Positions 16,195-25,873 of a stretch of 64,000 nucleotides of DNA are shown here, piece by piece. The stretch spans positions 1,363,900 through 1,427,899 of the forward strand of contig NZ_SJPW01000001.1 of assembly GCF_007860125.1 (NCBI RefSeq), given 5' to 3'. The notes under the pieces were generated by a model. The model was not told the origin of the DNA. It saw only the letters and a list, made by a program, of their open reading frames with translations, and ran no database searches. This DNA is from Rubripirellula tenax. Lineage in GTDB: Bacteria > Planctomycetota > Planctomycetia > Pirellulales > Pirellulaceae. Within the stretch, counting starts at the first letter, position 1. Each line of letters begins with the position of its first letter. The translations under genes and the position numbers were made by a program.

Positions 16195-18519
16195 ATGCCT
16201 GCCAACCGACCGCTCGATCCGAAACTGACCTCGCTGTTAGAAAACCTACGATCACGGGTTCGTCGCTACGTCGTCTGGGATTCTGTCCTGGCACTCGCCA
16301 CGGTGATCTTGGCCGCGTTTTGGATCGGTCTAGCACTCGATTATTTGCCCGTCCAACTGGGCGGCACCGAAATGCCGCGACTGGCCCGGATGATGTTGTT
16401 GGCCGTGGTCGCCGCTGTGGTGGTCGCGATTGCGACTTTGATGTTGGTGGGACGGTTGCGCCGGCCGTTACCCGATGACAGCCTGGCGTTGCTTGTGGAA
16501 CGCCATCATCCGCGACTGGGCGGCCGATTGGTGACCGCTGTGCAACTGAACCGCCCCGATCGTGACGGCGACTCGCATTCGAGCGTGCTTTTGGATCACG
16601 TTCATCGCGAGGCGGCGCAAGCGATCGACGAAGTCGACCCGGGCAAGGTTTTCCGGTGGCAACCGCTGGTACGCAAGGCGATGGTGGCGGTGCCGCTGGC
16701 GCTGCTGTCGATCGCATTTTTAATCATCAGCCCACAGGCGTTTGCACGAGCAGCATCGCGGCTGACATTGCTGTCCGATGAACCCTGGCCACGGCGTGCA
16801 AATCTAGAAATGGTTGGCATCGAATTGCCGATCGTAACGGCGGTGGACGGTGACATAGCACCACCGAATTTGGTCGCGTTCGACCAGAACCAGACCGTCC
16901 GATTGCCTCGCGGCAGCAGCCCGACGCTGCGGATTCGGGCGGAAGCCGAAACGTCAGAGTTGCCAATCGTTTGCACCGTTTACTATCGGACCGATGGGGG
17001 CACGCGCGGCCAATCCAACATGCGACGTGTCGGCCGAGTGACCGATGGGTACCAGTCCTTTGTTTTGGACGGACCGCCGCTTAGCGGACTCAGCGAATCG
17101 ATGACGCTGGATGTCCGAGGACTCGACGATCGGTTGGATGATTTTCGCATCGAAGCGATCACACCGCCGGCGCTGACGGAGATGAACGTGACGGTTCGGT
17201 ACGCCGAGTATTTGCGCGGCGACGGTAGCGGCGAAACAGATATGCAGACCGATTATCAATCGGGACTTCGAATCCGCGAAGGCAGCGAAGTGACATTGGT
17301 CGCAGCTTCAAGCGAACCGCTGGGCGACTGCGAAGTGGTACTGAAGACGGCGAACGAATCGGCAACAGATTTTCAGTTGGCGTATTCGGATGACCGTCGA
17401 CAATTGAGACTGCTGATCGATGATTTTGATACGGCAACCACGGTGGCGATCGTGCCTCGCGACGCCGACGGAATCTCGGCCCAGGCACCGTATCGATACT
17501 TCTTGGGCGTTGTGCTGGACGAGCCGCCGGAATTGAAGATGCGGCTGGACGGAATCGGCAGCGCGGTGACGCCGATCGCACGAATCCCCGTCGAAGCCGT
17601 GGTGACCGATGACTATGGAGTTGACCAATTGGTCGTTTCGGTGACACCGTCGAAAGCGGAAGCCGACAACACAGATCAAAATTCGATACCGGAAGTATCA
17701 GCCAGCGTCCTTCCAAAAGTCGATCGTGATGGCAACGCGACAACCGAGTTGGATCTGCGTGAGTTGGTTGCCGGCGGCAAGCTGGCCGAATTGGTTCCCG
17801 GCGGTGCGATCAACGTGATCGGGGAAGCAAGCGACCGATACGACTTGGCCGGCAAGCACGTGACGCGAAGCGAAGTCTATCGCTTGGAAGTCGTTACTGC
17901 CGAGCAATTGCTGGCTCGATTGGAACGGAGCGAATTGGCGCTGCGATCTCGGTTGGAACAAACGATCGACGAGACGCGGAACCTGCGAGAATCGCTGAAT
18001 CTGCTGCGTCGCAATTTCGACGAAGACGACGGCGGACTCGACGAAACCGAAAAGACTCGGCAACAGCAAATTCGCCGACTTCGTGCCCAACAAAGTGGGC
18101 TGCAGGCGAGCAAGACGTCGGAGGAATTGTCGGGGATTGCGGCATCGCTGGACGACATCCTACGTGAGATGACAAACAATCGAGTCGATTCGGTGGACCG
18201 TCAAGAACGGATCGGACAGGGTGTGCGTGACCCGTTGCGAAAGATCGTTGACGAACCGCTGGCGAGGCTTCGCGAACAGATCGTCGACGTCGAACGCAGT
18301 GTCGATGATTCGGCGGACGCTCAAGGCAAGACGGTTGTCGCGATCGAAACGGCGGACGAAGTGCTGCTTCGGTTGACCGAAGTACTGGACAAAATGCTGG
18401 ATCTGGAGAGCTACAATGAGATTCTTGACATTGTTCGTGAACTGATCGACGACCAAGGCAAACTGTTAGACGACACAAAGAGCGAGCGGAAAAAGCGAGT
18501 CCTGGATTTGTTTGAATGA
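16195..18519 (+). CDS. Large membrane protein with coiled-coil C-terminus (DUF4175-like)
   Basis: 774 residues from the ATG at 16195. Residues 1-100 hold two hydrophobic helices (WDSVLALATVILAAFWIGLAL and LLAVVAAVVVAIATLMLV). A third lies near 160-185 (MVAVPLALLSIAFLIISP). A long Ig-like or beta-rich exported region follows. From about 590 onward the protein is charged and helical (RLERSELALRSRLEQTIDE, RLREQIVDVERSVDDS), predicting coiled coil. The stop overlaps the next gene in an ATGA. The arrangement resembles DUF4175-type proteins of planctomycetes and proteobacteria, but this is by layout only. It probably forms an envelope complex with the two following coiled-coil proteins. Confidence 0.7.
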   Translation: MPANRPLDPKLTSLLENLRSRVRRYVVWDSVLALATVILAAFWIGLALDYLPVQLGGTEMPRLARMMLLAVVAAVVVAIATLMLVGRLRRPLPDDSLALLVERHHPRLGGRLVTAVQLNRPDRDGDSHSSVLLDHVHREAAQAIDEVDPGKVFRWQPLVRKAMVAVPLALLSIAFLIISPQAFARAASRLTLLSDEPWPRRANLEMVGIELPIVTAVDGDIAPPNLVAFDQNQTVRLPRGSSPTLRIRAEAETSELPIVCTVYYRTDGGTRGQSNMRRVGRVTDGYQSFVLDGPPLSGLSESMTLDVRGLDDRLDDFRIEAITPPALTEMNVTVRYAEYLRGDGSGETDMQTDYQSGLRIREGSEVTLVAASSEPLGDCEVVLKTANESATDFQLAYSDDRRQLRLLIDDFDTATTVAIVPRDADGISAQAPYRYFLGVVLDEPPELKMRLDGIGSAVTPIARIPVEAVVTDDYGVDQLVVSVTPSKAEADNTDQNSIPEVSASVLPKVDRDGNATTELDLRELVAGGKLAELVPGGAINVIGEASDRYDLAGKHVTRSEVYRLEVVTAEQLLARLERSELALRSRLEQTIDETRNLRESLNLLRRNFDEDDGGLDETEKTRQQQIRRLRAQQSGLQASKTSEELSGIAASLDDILREMTNNRVDSVDRQERIGQGVRDPLRKIVDEPLARLREQIVDVERSVDDSADAQGKTVVAIETADEVLLRLTEVLDKMLDLESYNEILDIVRELIDDQGKLLDDTKSERKKRVLDLFE

Positions 18520-20234
18520 GCGGCGCGGTTGGTTCGATGACGGACAATCACTCGAAGAATAGAGATGCAAATATGATGATGCGAATCGTTCTGGCAATCG
18601 TTCTTGGGTGCTCCTTCGTTATCTCTCAAGCCGACGCATTACGAGCGGACGAGACGCCGCTTAGCCAGCGGCAAACCGGCGTGGCCGAGCGGTACCAGCG
18701 ACTAGAAGAGCTGCTGCTGCGATTGGCGGATGTCGAGTCGGTGGAGAACCCCGAACGCTCGGCACTGCTTCGACGGGCGGCCCGCCAATCAAGAGACAAA
18801 TTTGTACTCGAGCGTTTGCGGACGGCATCCAGTTCGCTTCAAAGCCTGGAGTTTCAGAAGGCCGTCGATGAACAATCGGCAGCGACGGAGGAGTTGGCGT
18901 CGTTGCTGAAATTGTTGCTAAGCGAAGATCGATCCAAGCGAATCCGGGATGAAAAAGAACGCTTCACCAAGCTGGTCAAGGATCTGAAACGGAACCTGAA
19001 CAATCAACGAAGCACGCGTGCCCGCACCGAGAACGGCGCGGACATGAAGGAGGTCGAGGCCGAACAAAAGGCTGTCACCGAGAAGAGCGAGGAATTGAAG
19101 TCGCGCTTGGATGAAGAGGAAGCGGAATCCAAGGAGAACGACGAACCTTCAACGTCGGATCCCGAATCAGATCCTTCAGACTCCAAACCTTCAGACTCCA
19201 AACCTTCAGACTCCAAACCGTCAGACTCCAAACCGTCAGATTCAAAGCCGTCAGATTCAAAGCCGTCAGATTCAAAGCCGTCAGATTCAAAGCCCTCAGA
19301 TTCCAAACCCTCAGACGCGAAGCCGTCAGATTCCAAGCCCTCTGACGCAAAACCTTCGGAGTCGAAACCTGCGGACGGCCAGGCTCCCCCGTCCGGTCAA
19401 CCGCCGTCGGCCGAGCAGGAGGTGCAGGAGCAACTGGACAAGGCCATCGAAAAGATGAAGCAGGCCGAGAAGGAACTCGAGGAAGCAAAACGGGAAGAGG
19501 CGACCGAAAAACAACGCGAAGCGGAAGAAAACCTGCGGGCGGCCATCGATCGGCTCGAACGGATCCTCCGCCAACTTCGCGAAGAAGAGATGCAAAGGGA
19601 ACTCGCCAAGCTGGAAGCACGTCTTAGAAAAATGGCGGCGATGCAAACGAAAGTCCTCGAGGACACCATCAATTTGGCGGCAACACCGGCAAGTCAACGG
19701 AGTCGTCAAACGGATTTGAAGGCCGGCGATTTGGCTTTTGAAGAGAAGAAGATAACCATGGAAGCCGACAGGGCGATGCTGTTGTTGCGGGAAGAAGGCT
19801 CAAGTGTCGCGTTCCCTGAGGTGGTTTTACAAATTCGCAGCGACACTGCTCGGGTTGCCGACCGATTGGCCGAAACCAAGATCGACGCGGTGACTCAGGG
19901 GATCCAAGAAGACATCTTGGCGGCCTTGGCGGAGATGATTGAGGCCTTACAGAAGGCTCAACGGGATCTGGAGAAGCAAAAACAGGAAGAAAGCCAGGGA
20001 CAGCCCGGCCAATCCGGACAAGGCGAACAACCGTTGGTCGAGGCTTTGGCGGAGCTAAAATTGATACGAACGATGGAAACACGGATCAAATCTACGACGA
20101 ACCGCTATTCGGGGCTGCTAGAATCAGGCGAGTCGTCGGGCGACGAAGTGCTGCCGTTATTGCAGGACTTGTCGGAACGGCAAAATCGTCTGTACCGGAT
20201 CACCCGAGATTTGGTATTGAAGAGAAATCAGTAA
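18516..20234 (+). CDS. Secreted coiled-coil protein with PSDSK tandem repeats
   Basis: The ATG at 18516 overlaps the preceding stop by 4 bp, giving 572 residues. A signal peptide-like segment lies at about residues 20-42 (MMMRIVLAIVLGCSFVISQ), so initiation at 18573 is also plausible. The mature part is almost entirely charged helix (KQAEKELEEAKREEATEKQR), predicting long coiled coils. In the middle is a linker of 13 tandem five-residue units, mostly Pro-Ser-Asp-Ser-Lys, encoded by near-identical 15-bp DNA repeats. Second gene of a three-gene operon. No enzymatic motif is seen; the role is probably structural. I do not recognise the family. Confidence 0.75.
   Translation: MSGAVGSMTDNHSKNRDANMMMRIVLAIVLGCSFVISQADALRADETPLSQRQTGVAERYQRLEELLLRLADVESVENPERSALLRRAARQSRDKFVLERLRTASSSLQSLEFQKAVDEQSAATEELASLLKLLLSEDRSKRIRDEKERFTKLVKDLKRNLNNQRSTRARTENGADMKEVEAEQKAVTEKSEELKSRLDEEEAESKENDEPSTSDPESDPSDSKPSDSKPSDSKPSDSKPSDSKPSDSKPSDSKPSDSKPSDSKPSDAKPSDSKPSDAKPSESKPADGQAPPSGQPPSAEQEVQEQLDKAIEKMKQAEKELEEAKREEATEKQREAEENLRAAIDRLERILRQLREEEMQRELAKLEARLRKMAAMQTKVLEDTINLAATPASQRSRQTDLKAGDLAFEEKKITMEADRAMLLLREEGSSVAFPEVVLQIRSDTARVADRLAETKIDAVTQGIQEDILAALAEMIEALQKAQRDLEKQKQEESQGQPGQSGQGEQPLVEALAELKLIRTMETRIKSTTNRYSGLLESGESSGDEVLPLLQDLSERQNRLYRITRDLVLKRNQ
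19173..19367 (+). repeat. Tandem array, 13 x 15 bp (PSDSK-coding)
   Basis: Thirteen contiguous 15-bp units such as CCTTCAGACTCCAAA and CCGTCAGATTCAAAG. The first three are identical, and four later ones (units 5-8) are identical to each other. The last ones diverge (Asp-Ala-Lys, Glu-Ser-Lys). The blocks of identical units point to recent slippage or unequal recombination, so copy number may vary between strains. Confidence 0.95.
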
Positions 20235-20247
20235 CCGAGAGGTGAAT

Positions 20248-21360
20248 GTGAATCGATTGACGTCAGCGCCCCAAGGCACCATGAAACGTCTCTGCCGGAT
20301 CCCTGCGATGGCCATCATCGCGATCGCGGCCCTGCTCGGTTCTCATCCATCCAACGCCAGGGCCGAAGATGCCCTGAAGCGCCAGGCGAGCTGGGAACGC
20401 TACGACGCCGCCACGATGGCCAAAATGTTGCGATCGGCACTCGACGAAATCGGTGTCGTCCCCGACCAAATGGACCGGATCGCCGATCGATTCCTGTCCT
20501 CGATCGAATCTGATGACGCCGATCCGCTGGACGCCTATGTGGCGGCAACCAGCCCCATGGTGCCCGTGGTCGACGAGGTCGTGTCCACGACGTCCATGAA
20601 CGCGTCGCTCGCAGCCGCGTCGACGGACCCCAGCACGCCGACCTACGGCGCGATCGAGTCACTACCAAAATCGATGCGGATGACGCTTCGCACCTGGCTG
20701 GGACGCGAATTGGTGCGGGCTCGCATGTATGACGAGGCGCTGCCGGTGATTGCCGAAGTCGACGCGACCGAATCGATCGACCCTGCGGCGGCGCTGTATT
20801 ACCGCGGGGCCTGCTATCACGCGCTGATGATGAAGACCGAATCGCTCGCCGATTTGCGTCGTTTGCTCGAACTGCAGGACGATGTTCCGGTGCGATTCAC
20901 GCGAACGGCACAATTGATGGTCGCCGACATCAAGGGTCTGGAGGAAGACTCGTTGGACGAAATCTCGCGTCTGATGACGGACGTGACGCGGCGTCTGGAC
21001 CTTGGTCGTGCCAGCGAAACGGTCGAAAAACAAGAACAGAAGATCATCGACAAGCTGACCAAGTTGATCGAGAAGATTGAAAAACAGCAGCAGCAACAGC
21101 AACAACAGATGCAGCAGCAGTCCGGCGGCAGCCCCAGCGGCGGCCAGGATCAGGGCAACCCGATGCAGGACAGCAACATCGCCGGTGGCGGTGGCAACGG
21201 CGACGTCGACCGCAAGGGCATCGATCCCAAAGACGGCTGGGGCAATCTGCCACCAGCCGAGCGGAACCAAGCGTTGCAGCAAATCAGCCGCGACCTGCCG
21301 ACCCATTACCGTGAAGCGATCGAAGCGTATTTCCGCAAATTAGCGACCGACGGCTCTTAG
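20248..21360 (+). CDS. Secreted helical repeat protein with Gln-rich linker
   Basis: About 370 residues. GAGAGG stands 5 bp before the GTG at 20248, chosen here; the ATG at 20281 gives a classical signal peptide (MKRLCRIPAMAIIAIAALLG, then an Ala-x-Ala site near SNARAED). The body is helical, with a TPR-like stretch (ALYYRGACYHALMMKTESLADLRRLLEL). It is followed by a coiled coil, a run of Gln broken by one Met, and a Gly-rich linker. The end, NLPPAERNQALQQISRDLP, is reminiscent of a conserved C-terminal helix in planctomycete proteins of this cluster. Third gene of the operon beginning at 16195. Function unknown. Confidence 0.72.
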   Translation: MNRLTSAPQGTMKRLCRIPAMAIIAIAALLGSHPSNARAEDALKRQASWERYDAATMAKMLRSALDEIGVVPDQMDRIADRFLSSIESDDADPLDAYVAATSPMVPVVDEVVSTTSMNASLAAASTDPSTPTYGAIESLPKSMRMTLRTWLGRELVRARMYDEALPVIAEVDATESIDPAAALYYRGACYHALMMKTESLADLRRLLELQDDVPVRFTRTAQLMVADIKGLEEDSLDEISRLMTDVTRRLDLGRASETVEKQEQKIIDKLTKLIEKIEKQQQQQQQQMQQQSGGSPSGGQDQGNPMQDSNIAGGGGNGDVDRKGIDPKDGWGNLPPAERNQALQQISRDLPTHYREAIEAYFRKLATDGS

Positions 21361-21583
21361 GAAGCTGGCGGTGGGCAGCGTGCCTGCGATTTCACTTTGG
21401 TCATTGAACGCGACCGTGATTGCGGATATCTTCGCGGACTTCCAATGATGTGCCTGAGGCTGCGCCGCGATTGATGCGGCTTTGAACATAGCGGCTACAA
21501 CCAAGGCACCCGTCCAATGCGACCCGATCGTGCACCGTCTCGGTCGCCGGTTGGGACTCACCAGGTAAAGAGAACGACTCGGT

Positions 21584-24500
21584 ATGAGCGTCGATTTAGA
21601 AGCAATTGCCCAACGCGGGCGTTGCGAAATTTCAAGTTTGCGTCTGGCTCTTCCGCTGCTCGAACAAGGGTACACGCCGCCGTTTTTGGCACGTTATCGG
21701 CGTGACGAGCTGGGCGGATTGGACGAGTCGAGCCTCTGGGGGCTGTCGTCTGCCGTCCAGACTGAGAAGCAAATCGCCGATAAACGCGAGCATCTTCGCG
21801 AAATTTGGCAGGCGACGTCGCTCCAGGACCCCGCCATCGGTTACGCCATCGGCAAAGCGAACTCGATTCGCATGCTGTCGCGTTTGGCCCGTCGATTGAA
21901 GCACGAATCCAGCGAACCGCCGACCGATGCGACGCGACTAGCCGTTCGAGTTCTGAACCCTAGCAAGGGCGATGGAAGCGATTTCGCAACGATCGCGTCG
22001 AATGTCGAGGGCATCGAAAGCGTCGATGCGGCATTCGAAGATCTCGACAATGCATTGGTCCAACGATTGGCCGGTGACCCCCGAGTGATCAGCGCCGCGG
22101 TCCGCTGGCTGGCCAAGAATGCTCGCATCCATATCGCAAAAATCAGCGATCCGCACGTGAGCGGCGAAGACGAAGACGCCCCCAAAGCGAAAAAGAAAAA
22201 GAAGAAAAAAGCCAAACCGGCCGAAACGGACGCAGCTGCGACCGCACCAACGGCGGTTGCCCCGACCGCGGAAACGGGCACCGAGGCTGTCGCAACGCCC
22301 GAAACCGTCGCAACGCCAAAAACTGAAGCGACGCCCGAAACCGAAGCGACGCCTGTCGCTGACGTGACGGCCGAAGCAGCCGCCACACAAGAACCAATCG
22401 CTGAGACCCCCGAGGTCGCTGCGGTGGATCCCGCCGTCGAAACGCCCGCGGTTGCCGAAACGCCACCCGCGACCGAAGCGGTCGCGCCGGCGACCGAAAG
22501 CCCTGCCGAAGGCCAAACTGAAACACCGGTCGGCTTCGCTGCTGATACGGAAGCGGAGAAGCCCGCCGTGGTTGTGAAAGCCAATCAAGCGGCAAAGAAA
22601 CCCAAAAAAATCTCGCCACGGCAACGCCGTCGGCGATGGTTGGTCGGGGTCCTCAAACCGCTGCAAGGCAAACGTTTCACGTCCGACAAACTCAGTTCGT
22701 TTCAATTGGTAATGTTGGGCCGAGCCCTACGAAGCCAAGTCGCCGAGTGCAGTTTCGAATACGACGCCGGCAAGCTGGTTGCCGAGCTTCAACGAACGGC
22801 CGCCGGTTTCAACCATCACCTCGAAGATCAAATGCGAGACATCGTCTTGCAGAACGAGGCGAGTATCCGTGAAGCCGCTGAAATCGCTTGGTGGGATGAC
22901 GTTCAAGAACGCGCGTCGGCGCGACTGGTTGCGATTACCGCCGATCATCTGCGTCGTCACGTCAACCGTGGCCCAGTGGATGCCAAAGTCGTCATGTCGA
23001 TCGATGCCGTCGGCCCTCGTACGGCCGCAACGACAGTCGTCTCGGCGGACGGTCGGGTGTTGCATACCGAAGACTTGCCGTGCCAATTGTCGGCGTCCCA
23101 ACGCGGCCAAGCCGTCGCGCGAATGGGCGAATTGATTCACACCCATCACGTCGATTTGATCGTGATCAGCAACGGTCCCGCCCGGCGTGCAACGATGATC
23201 GCTTTGGGCGATTTGATTGCCGCGTCGCCCGAAAAGTCCATTCGCTGGACACTTGCCGATCGCAGCGGCGCCGACGCTTACTCGGGCAGCAGCGTTTCAG
23301 ACCAGGAAATGCGTTCGACTCCACGACGATTCCGCGCCGCAGCCTGGTTGGCATTTGCCGTGCTACAACCGGCCCAATCGATGGCCAAGGTCGACCCGTT
23401 GAAACTGCGATTGAGTTCGTTCCAACGCGAATTGGCGGACGAAGCGCTGGCCGAAACGTTGGAAGACGTCATGGTTAGCGGTGCGTCACGAGGCGGCGTT
23501 GATGCAAACTCGGCACCCCAATCGTGGCTCCGCCGATTGCCCGGTTTGACGCCCGACGTGGCGTCGGCGATCGACAAAGCCCGGCGGCAAGAGCTGTTCA
23601 CATCACGCGAAAAAATCAGCGAGATCGCGAACTGGCCCAGCGCCGTCGAGAGTCGCCAATCGTTGCCGTTCTTACGCGTCTTCGGCAGCACCGAATCGCT
23701 GGACGGAACCCTGATCCATCCCGACGACTATCCGCTCGCAAAAAAGCTTGCATCGACGTTGGGCTTGGAACTGCCACCGGCGACACCGCCGGGCTATATT
23801 GTGCCCGATTTCACCAGCGGCGCGACGACCGAAGAGATCAAGCCGATCGAGGTCGCGACAACGGCGAAGCCGACGGTGGTCGAAGACTTCACCGCATCGG
23901 GCGAGAAATCACCCGACTTCACAATGCCGACCGAATCGGCCGAAGAACCTGTGGCGGCTTCCCAAACCGAAGACGCCACCGATGGTGCAACCCAAGCGTC
24001 GGCCGAAGTGACTCAAGAAGTCGCGCCGTCCGAACCGGCTGCCGATGAAACGTCCGCGGTTGAAGAAACACCCGCCGGCGAGACTCCCACTGCCGAACCG
24101 GCGACTGCGGAGTCACCCGCAACCGAATCACCCGCCGATGCCAGTGCCACCGTCGATACCAATGCCACCGTTGATACCAGTGCCACCGTCGATTCGATGC
24201 GTCAACCGCGACCCGAGCGAGCCAAAGTCGACAAGTGCGTCAAAGAGTGGCAAATCGGTACTCGTCGCGCACACCAGATCGTCCATTGGCTTTGCGATCC
24301 CTTCGGCGATAGCGACGCCAGCGGTTCGCCGCCGGCCGTTCTTTCGACGATGCCGTCGACCAAAAGCCTTCGCCCCGGCGACGCGGTAATTGGCGTTGTT
24401 GTCGGCGTGATGCCATTCGGTGTGTTCGTCGAACTGGCACCCGATTGCAGCGGCTTGATCCACGTCAGCCGCGTGTCCGATTCCTATGTCGAAGATTTGC

Positions 24501-25204
24501 ACGAGGCCGTCCAAATCGGCGACGTCGTCACCGCATGGGTCACCGGCATTGACGAAAAACGTCGCCGCGTCGGCTTGAGCGCCATCTCGCCTGAGCGTGA
24601 ACTGGAGCTGGAAGAACAACGCCGAAACCGCGACACACGCCCATCGCACGGTGGAGGACAACGCAGCGGTCAACAACGTGGTGGAAACCGATCGGACGGA
24701 GGAAGCGGTGGCGATCGAGCGGCCGGGAATCGAGGTCAATCGACCGGGGCACCGAATCGTGACGCACGCCCTGCCCGCAGCGGCCAAGGCGGCGGTGGAA
24801 ACCGATCGGGCGGCAACCGAGGCGGCGGAGGCGGTCGCCCCAATGATCGCCGTGGCGGTTCGACGGGTGGCGGTCGCGGCAAGAAGCCCGAAACGTATCG
24901 CGTGGTCGCCAAGGCCGACGCCAAACCGCTGACCGACGCAATGCAGGACGGTAAAGAACCGCTGCGATCGTTCGGCGACCTGATGCAGTACTTCGGCAAA
25001 GACAAAAAGACGGTAACGGAAACGCCGAAGCCAGAACCATCGACCAAGAAAGATAAACCGGCCCCCGCGGCCGAAGAAGTCAAGGTGGATGCCAAAGTGG
25101 AGCCAACGCCGGAACCCAAATTAGAATCCGCGCCCAAACAAGACGCTGCACCCGAGCAGTCATCACCGGAAACTGCATCCCAAGCGGACACGCCTGAAGC
25201 ATGA
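21584..25204 (+). CDS. Tex-like RNA-binding protein with S1 domain and RGG tail
   Basis: 1206 residues, against about 770 for typical Tex. The order of parts follows Tex. An N-terminal helical domain (LPLLEQGYTPPFLARYRRDELGGLDE) is followed by a degenerate YqgF/RNase H-like domain at about 467-572 (VVMSIDAVGPRTAATTVV, DLIVISNGPARR). A Tex signature (FAVLQPAQSMAKVDPLKLRL), an HhH region (about 646-692) and an S1 domain (about 932-1005, GDAVIGVVVGVMPFGVFVEL) come next. Two Ala/Pro/Thr/Glu-rich linkers (about 205-325 and 744-872) interrupt this order, the first after a poly-Lys run. A Gly/Arg-rich RGG tail follows S1, and the C-terminus is Lys/Glu/Pro-rich. Probably a transcription or RNA-processing factor. 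It is coupled to the next gene by an ATGA overlap. Confidence 0.85.
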   Translation: MSVDLEAIAQRGRCEISSLRLALPLLEQGYTPPFLARYRRDELGGLDESSLWGLSSAVQTEKQIADKREHLREIWQATSLQDPAIGYAIGKANSIRMLSRLARRLKHESSEPPTDATRLAVRVLNPSKGDGSDFATIASNVEGIESVDAAFEDLDNALVQRLAGDPRVISAAVRWLAKNARIHIAKISDPHVSGEDEDAPKAKKKKKKKAKPAETDAAATAPTAVAPTAETGTEAVATPETVATPKTEATPETEATPVADVTAEAAATQEPIAETPEVAAVDPAVETPAVAETPPATEAVAPATESPAEGQTETPVGFAADTEAEKPAVVVKANQAAKKPKKISPRQRRRRWLVGVLKPLQGKRFTSDKLSSFQLVMLGRALRSQVAECSFEYDAGKLVAELQRTAAGFNHHLEDQMRDIVLQNEASIREAAEIAWWDDVQERASARLVAITADHLRRHVNRGPVDAKVVMSIDAVGPRTAATTVVSADGRVLHTEDLPCQLSASQRGQAVARMGELIHTHHVDLIVISNGPARRATMIALGDLIAASPEKSIRWTLADRSGADAYSGSSVSDQEMRSTPRRFRAAAWLAFAVLQPAQSMAKVDPLKLRLSSFQRELADEALAETLEDVMVSGASRGGVDANSAPQSWLRRLPGLTPDVASAIDKARRQELFTSREKISEIANWPSAVESRQSLPFLRVFGSTESLDGTLIHPDDYPLAKKLASTLGLELPPATPPGYIVPDFTSGATTEEIKPIEVATTAKPTVVEDFTASGEKSPDFTMPTESAEEPVAASQTEDATDGATQASAEVTQEVAPSEPAADETSAVEETPAGETPTAEPATAESPATESPADASATVDTNATVDTSATVDSMRQPRPERAKVDKCVKEWQIGTRRAHQIVHWLCDPFGDSDASGSPPAVLSTMPSTKSLRPGDAVIGVVVGVMPFGVFVELAPDCSGLIHVSRVSDSYVEDLHEAVQIGDVVTAWVTGIDEKRRRVGLSAISPERELELEEQRRNRDTRPSHGGGQRSGQQRGGNRSDGGSGGDRAAGNRGQSTGAPNRDARPARSGQGGGGNRSGGNRGGGGGRPNDRRGGSTGGGRGKKPETYRVVAKADAKPLTDAMQDGKEPLRSFGDLMQYFGKDKKTVTETPKPEPSTKKDKPAPAAEEVKVDAKVEPTPEPKLESAPKQDAAPEQSSPETASQADTPEA

Positions 25205-25695
25205 GTGACGACTTCGATTCACGACTAGAATCTGCCATCTCGCGTGGGCAGAAACGAGCCGATCAGAAAGCGTCGGCCGAGCGTGCCAAAGAGATGAGCG
25301 AAGATGAGATGCGACGGATGCACACGTCGCTTCGGCTGTCGCTGTCCGAGCGTATCGAACGTGCCGTCCACAAAGTGGCAGATCACTTCCCCGGTTTCCG
25401 CGAGGAATCACTGTTCGGCGAAGTCGGCTGGGGTGCGGCGTGCTATCGCGATGACTTGAAAATCGTTTCTGGTCGGCGCGAGAACCAATACAGTCGCTTG
25501 GAAATGATGATCCGCCCGTACAGCGATTCGCGAGTGCTGGACTTGAAGGGCAAAGGGACAGTCATGAACCGAGAACTGTTCAACCGATCTTTCTTTGTAC
25601 CGATCGCCGAAGCCGACTCGGAAGAGTTCGAGCAACTGATCGACACCTGGGCGATCGAGTATGCCGAGGTCTACGCCGCCAAGACGCGGGCGTAA
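25201..25695 (+). CDS. Conserved hypothetical protein translated with the Tex-like gene
   Basis: 164 residues, starting in the ATGA overlap with the Tex-like gene. The N-terminal half is a charged helix (SAISRGQKRADQKASAERAK, EMSEDEMRRMHTSLRLSLSE). The second half looks like a small alpha/beta domain (GWGAACYRDDLKIVSGRREN, LEMMIRPYSDSRVLDLKGKG). There is no signal or membrane segment, so it is probably cytoplasmic. Coupling suggests a partner of the Tex-like protein. The stop TAA is part of the 4-bp duplication flanking a mobile element that begins at the next base. The family is not recognised. Confidence 0.75.
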   Translation: MSDDFDSRLESAISRGQKRADQKASAERAKEMSEDEMRRMHTSLRLSLSERIERAVHKVADHFPGFREESLFGEVGWGAACYRDDLKIVSGRRENQYSRLEMMIRPYSDSRVLDLKGKGTVMNRELFNRSFFVPIAEADSEEFEQLIDTWAIEYAEVYAAKTRA

Positions 25696-25793
25696 CAGCC
25701 TGTTGAAAAAGGGGTCTGACCTTTGGAGACGTTGCTAAAACATTGTGAATTCGAAACGTCGGAGAGAGTCAGCCCCCCTTTTTTAGCAGGCTG
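25696..25793 (+). mobile_element. 98-bp palindromic element, copy A
   Basis: Starts CAGCCTGTTGAAAAAGGGG and ends with its near-complement ..TTTTTTAGCAGGCTG, giving terminal inverted repeats of about 26 bp around an asymmetric core. It is flanked on both sides by GTAA (25692-25695 and 25794-25797), a perfect 4-bp target duplication; the left copy contains the TAA stop of the preceding gene. The core is in the opposite orientation to the other three copies. One core base (CTAAAAC against CTGAAAC) has introduced a stop into the otherwise open frame. Confidence 0.88.
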
Positions 25794-25823
25794 GTAAGCC
25801 CGGGCGTCGCCGTTGCAGTAAAC

Positions 25824-25848
25824 CCGGGCGTCGCAGAGCAACGCCCGG
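25824..25848. other. Hairpin between convergent genes
   Basis: CCGGGCGT pairs perfectly with ACGCCCGG around a 9-nt loop. A second CGGGCGTCGC lies just upstream (25801). There is no T-run. It may stop transcription from either side or be an intergenic repeat relic. Confidence 0.5.
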
Positions 25849-25873
25849 TGTGGTATCGATGCCGAAGGCCCGA

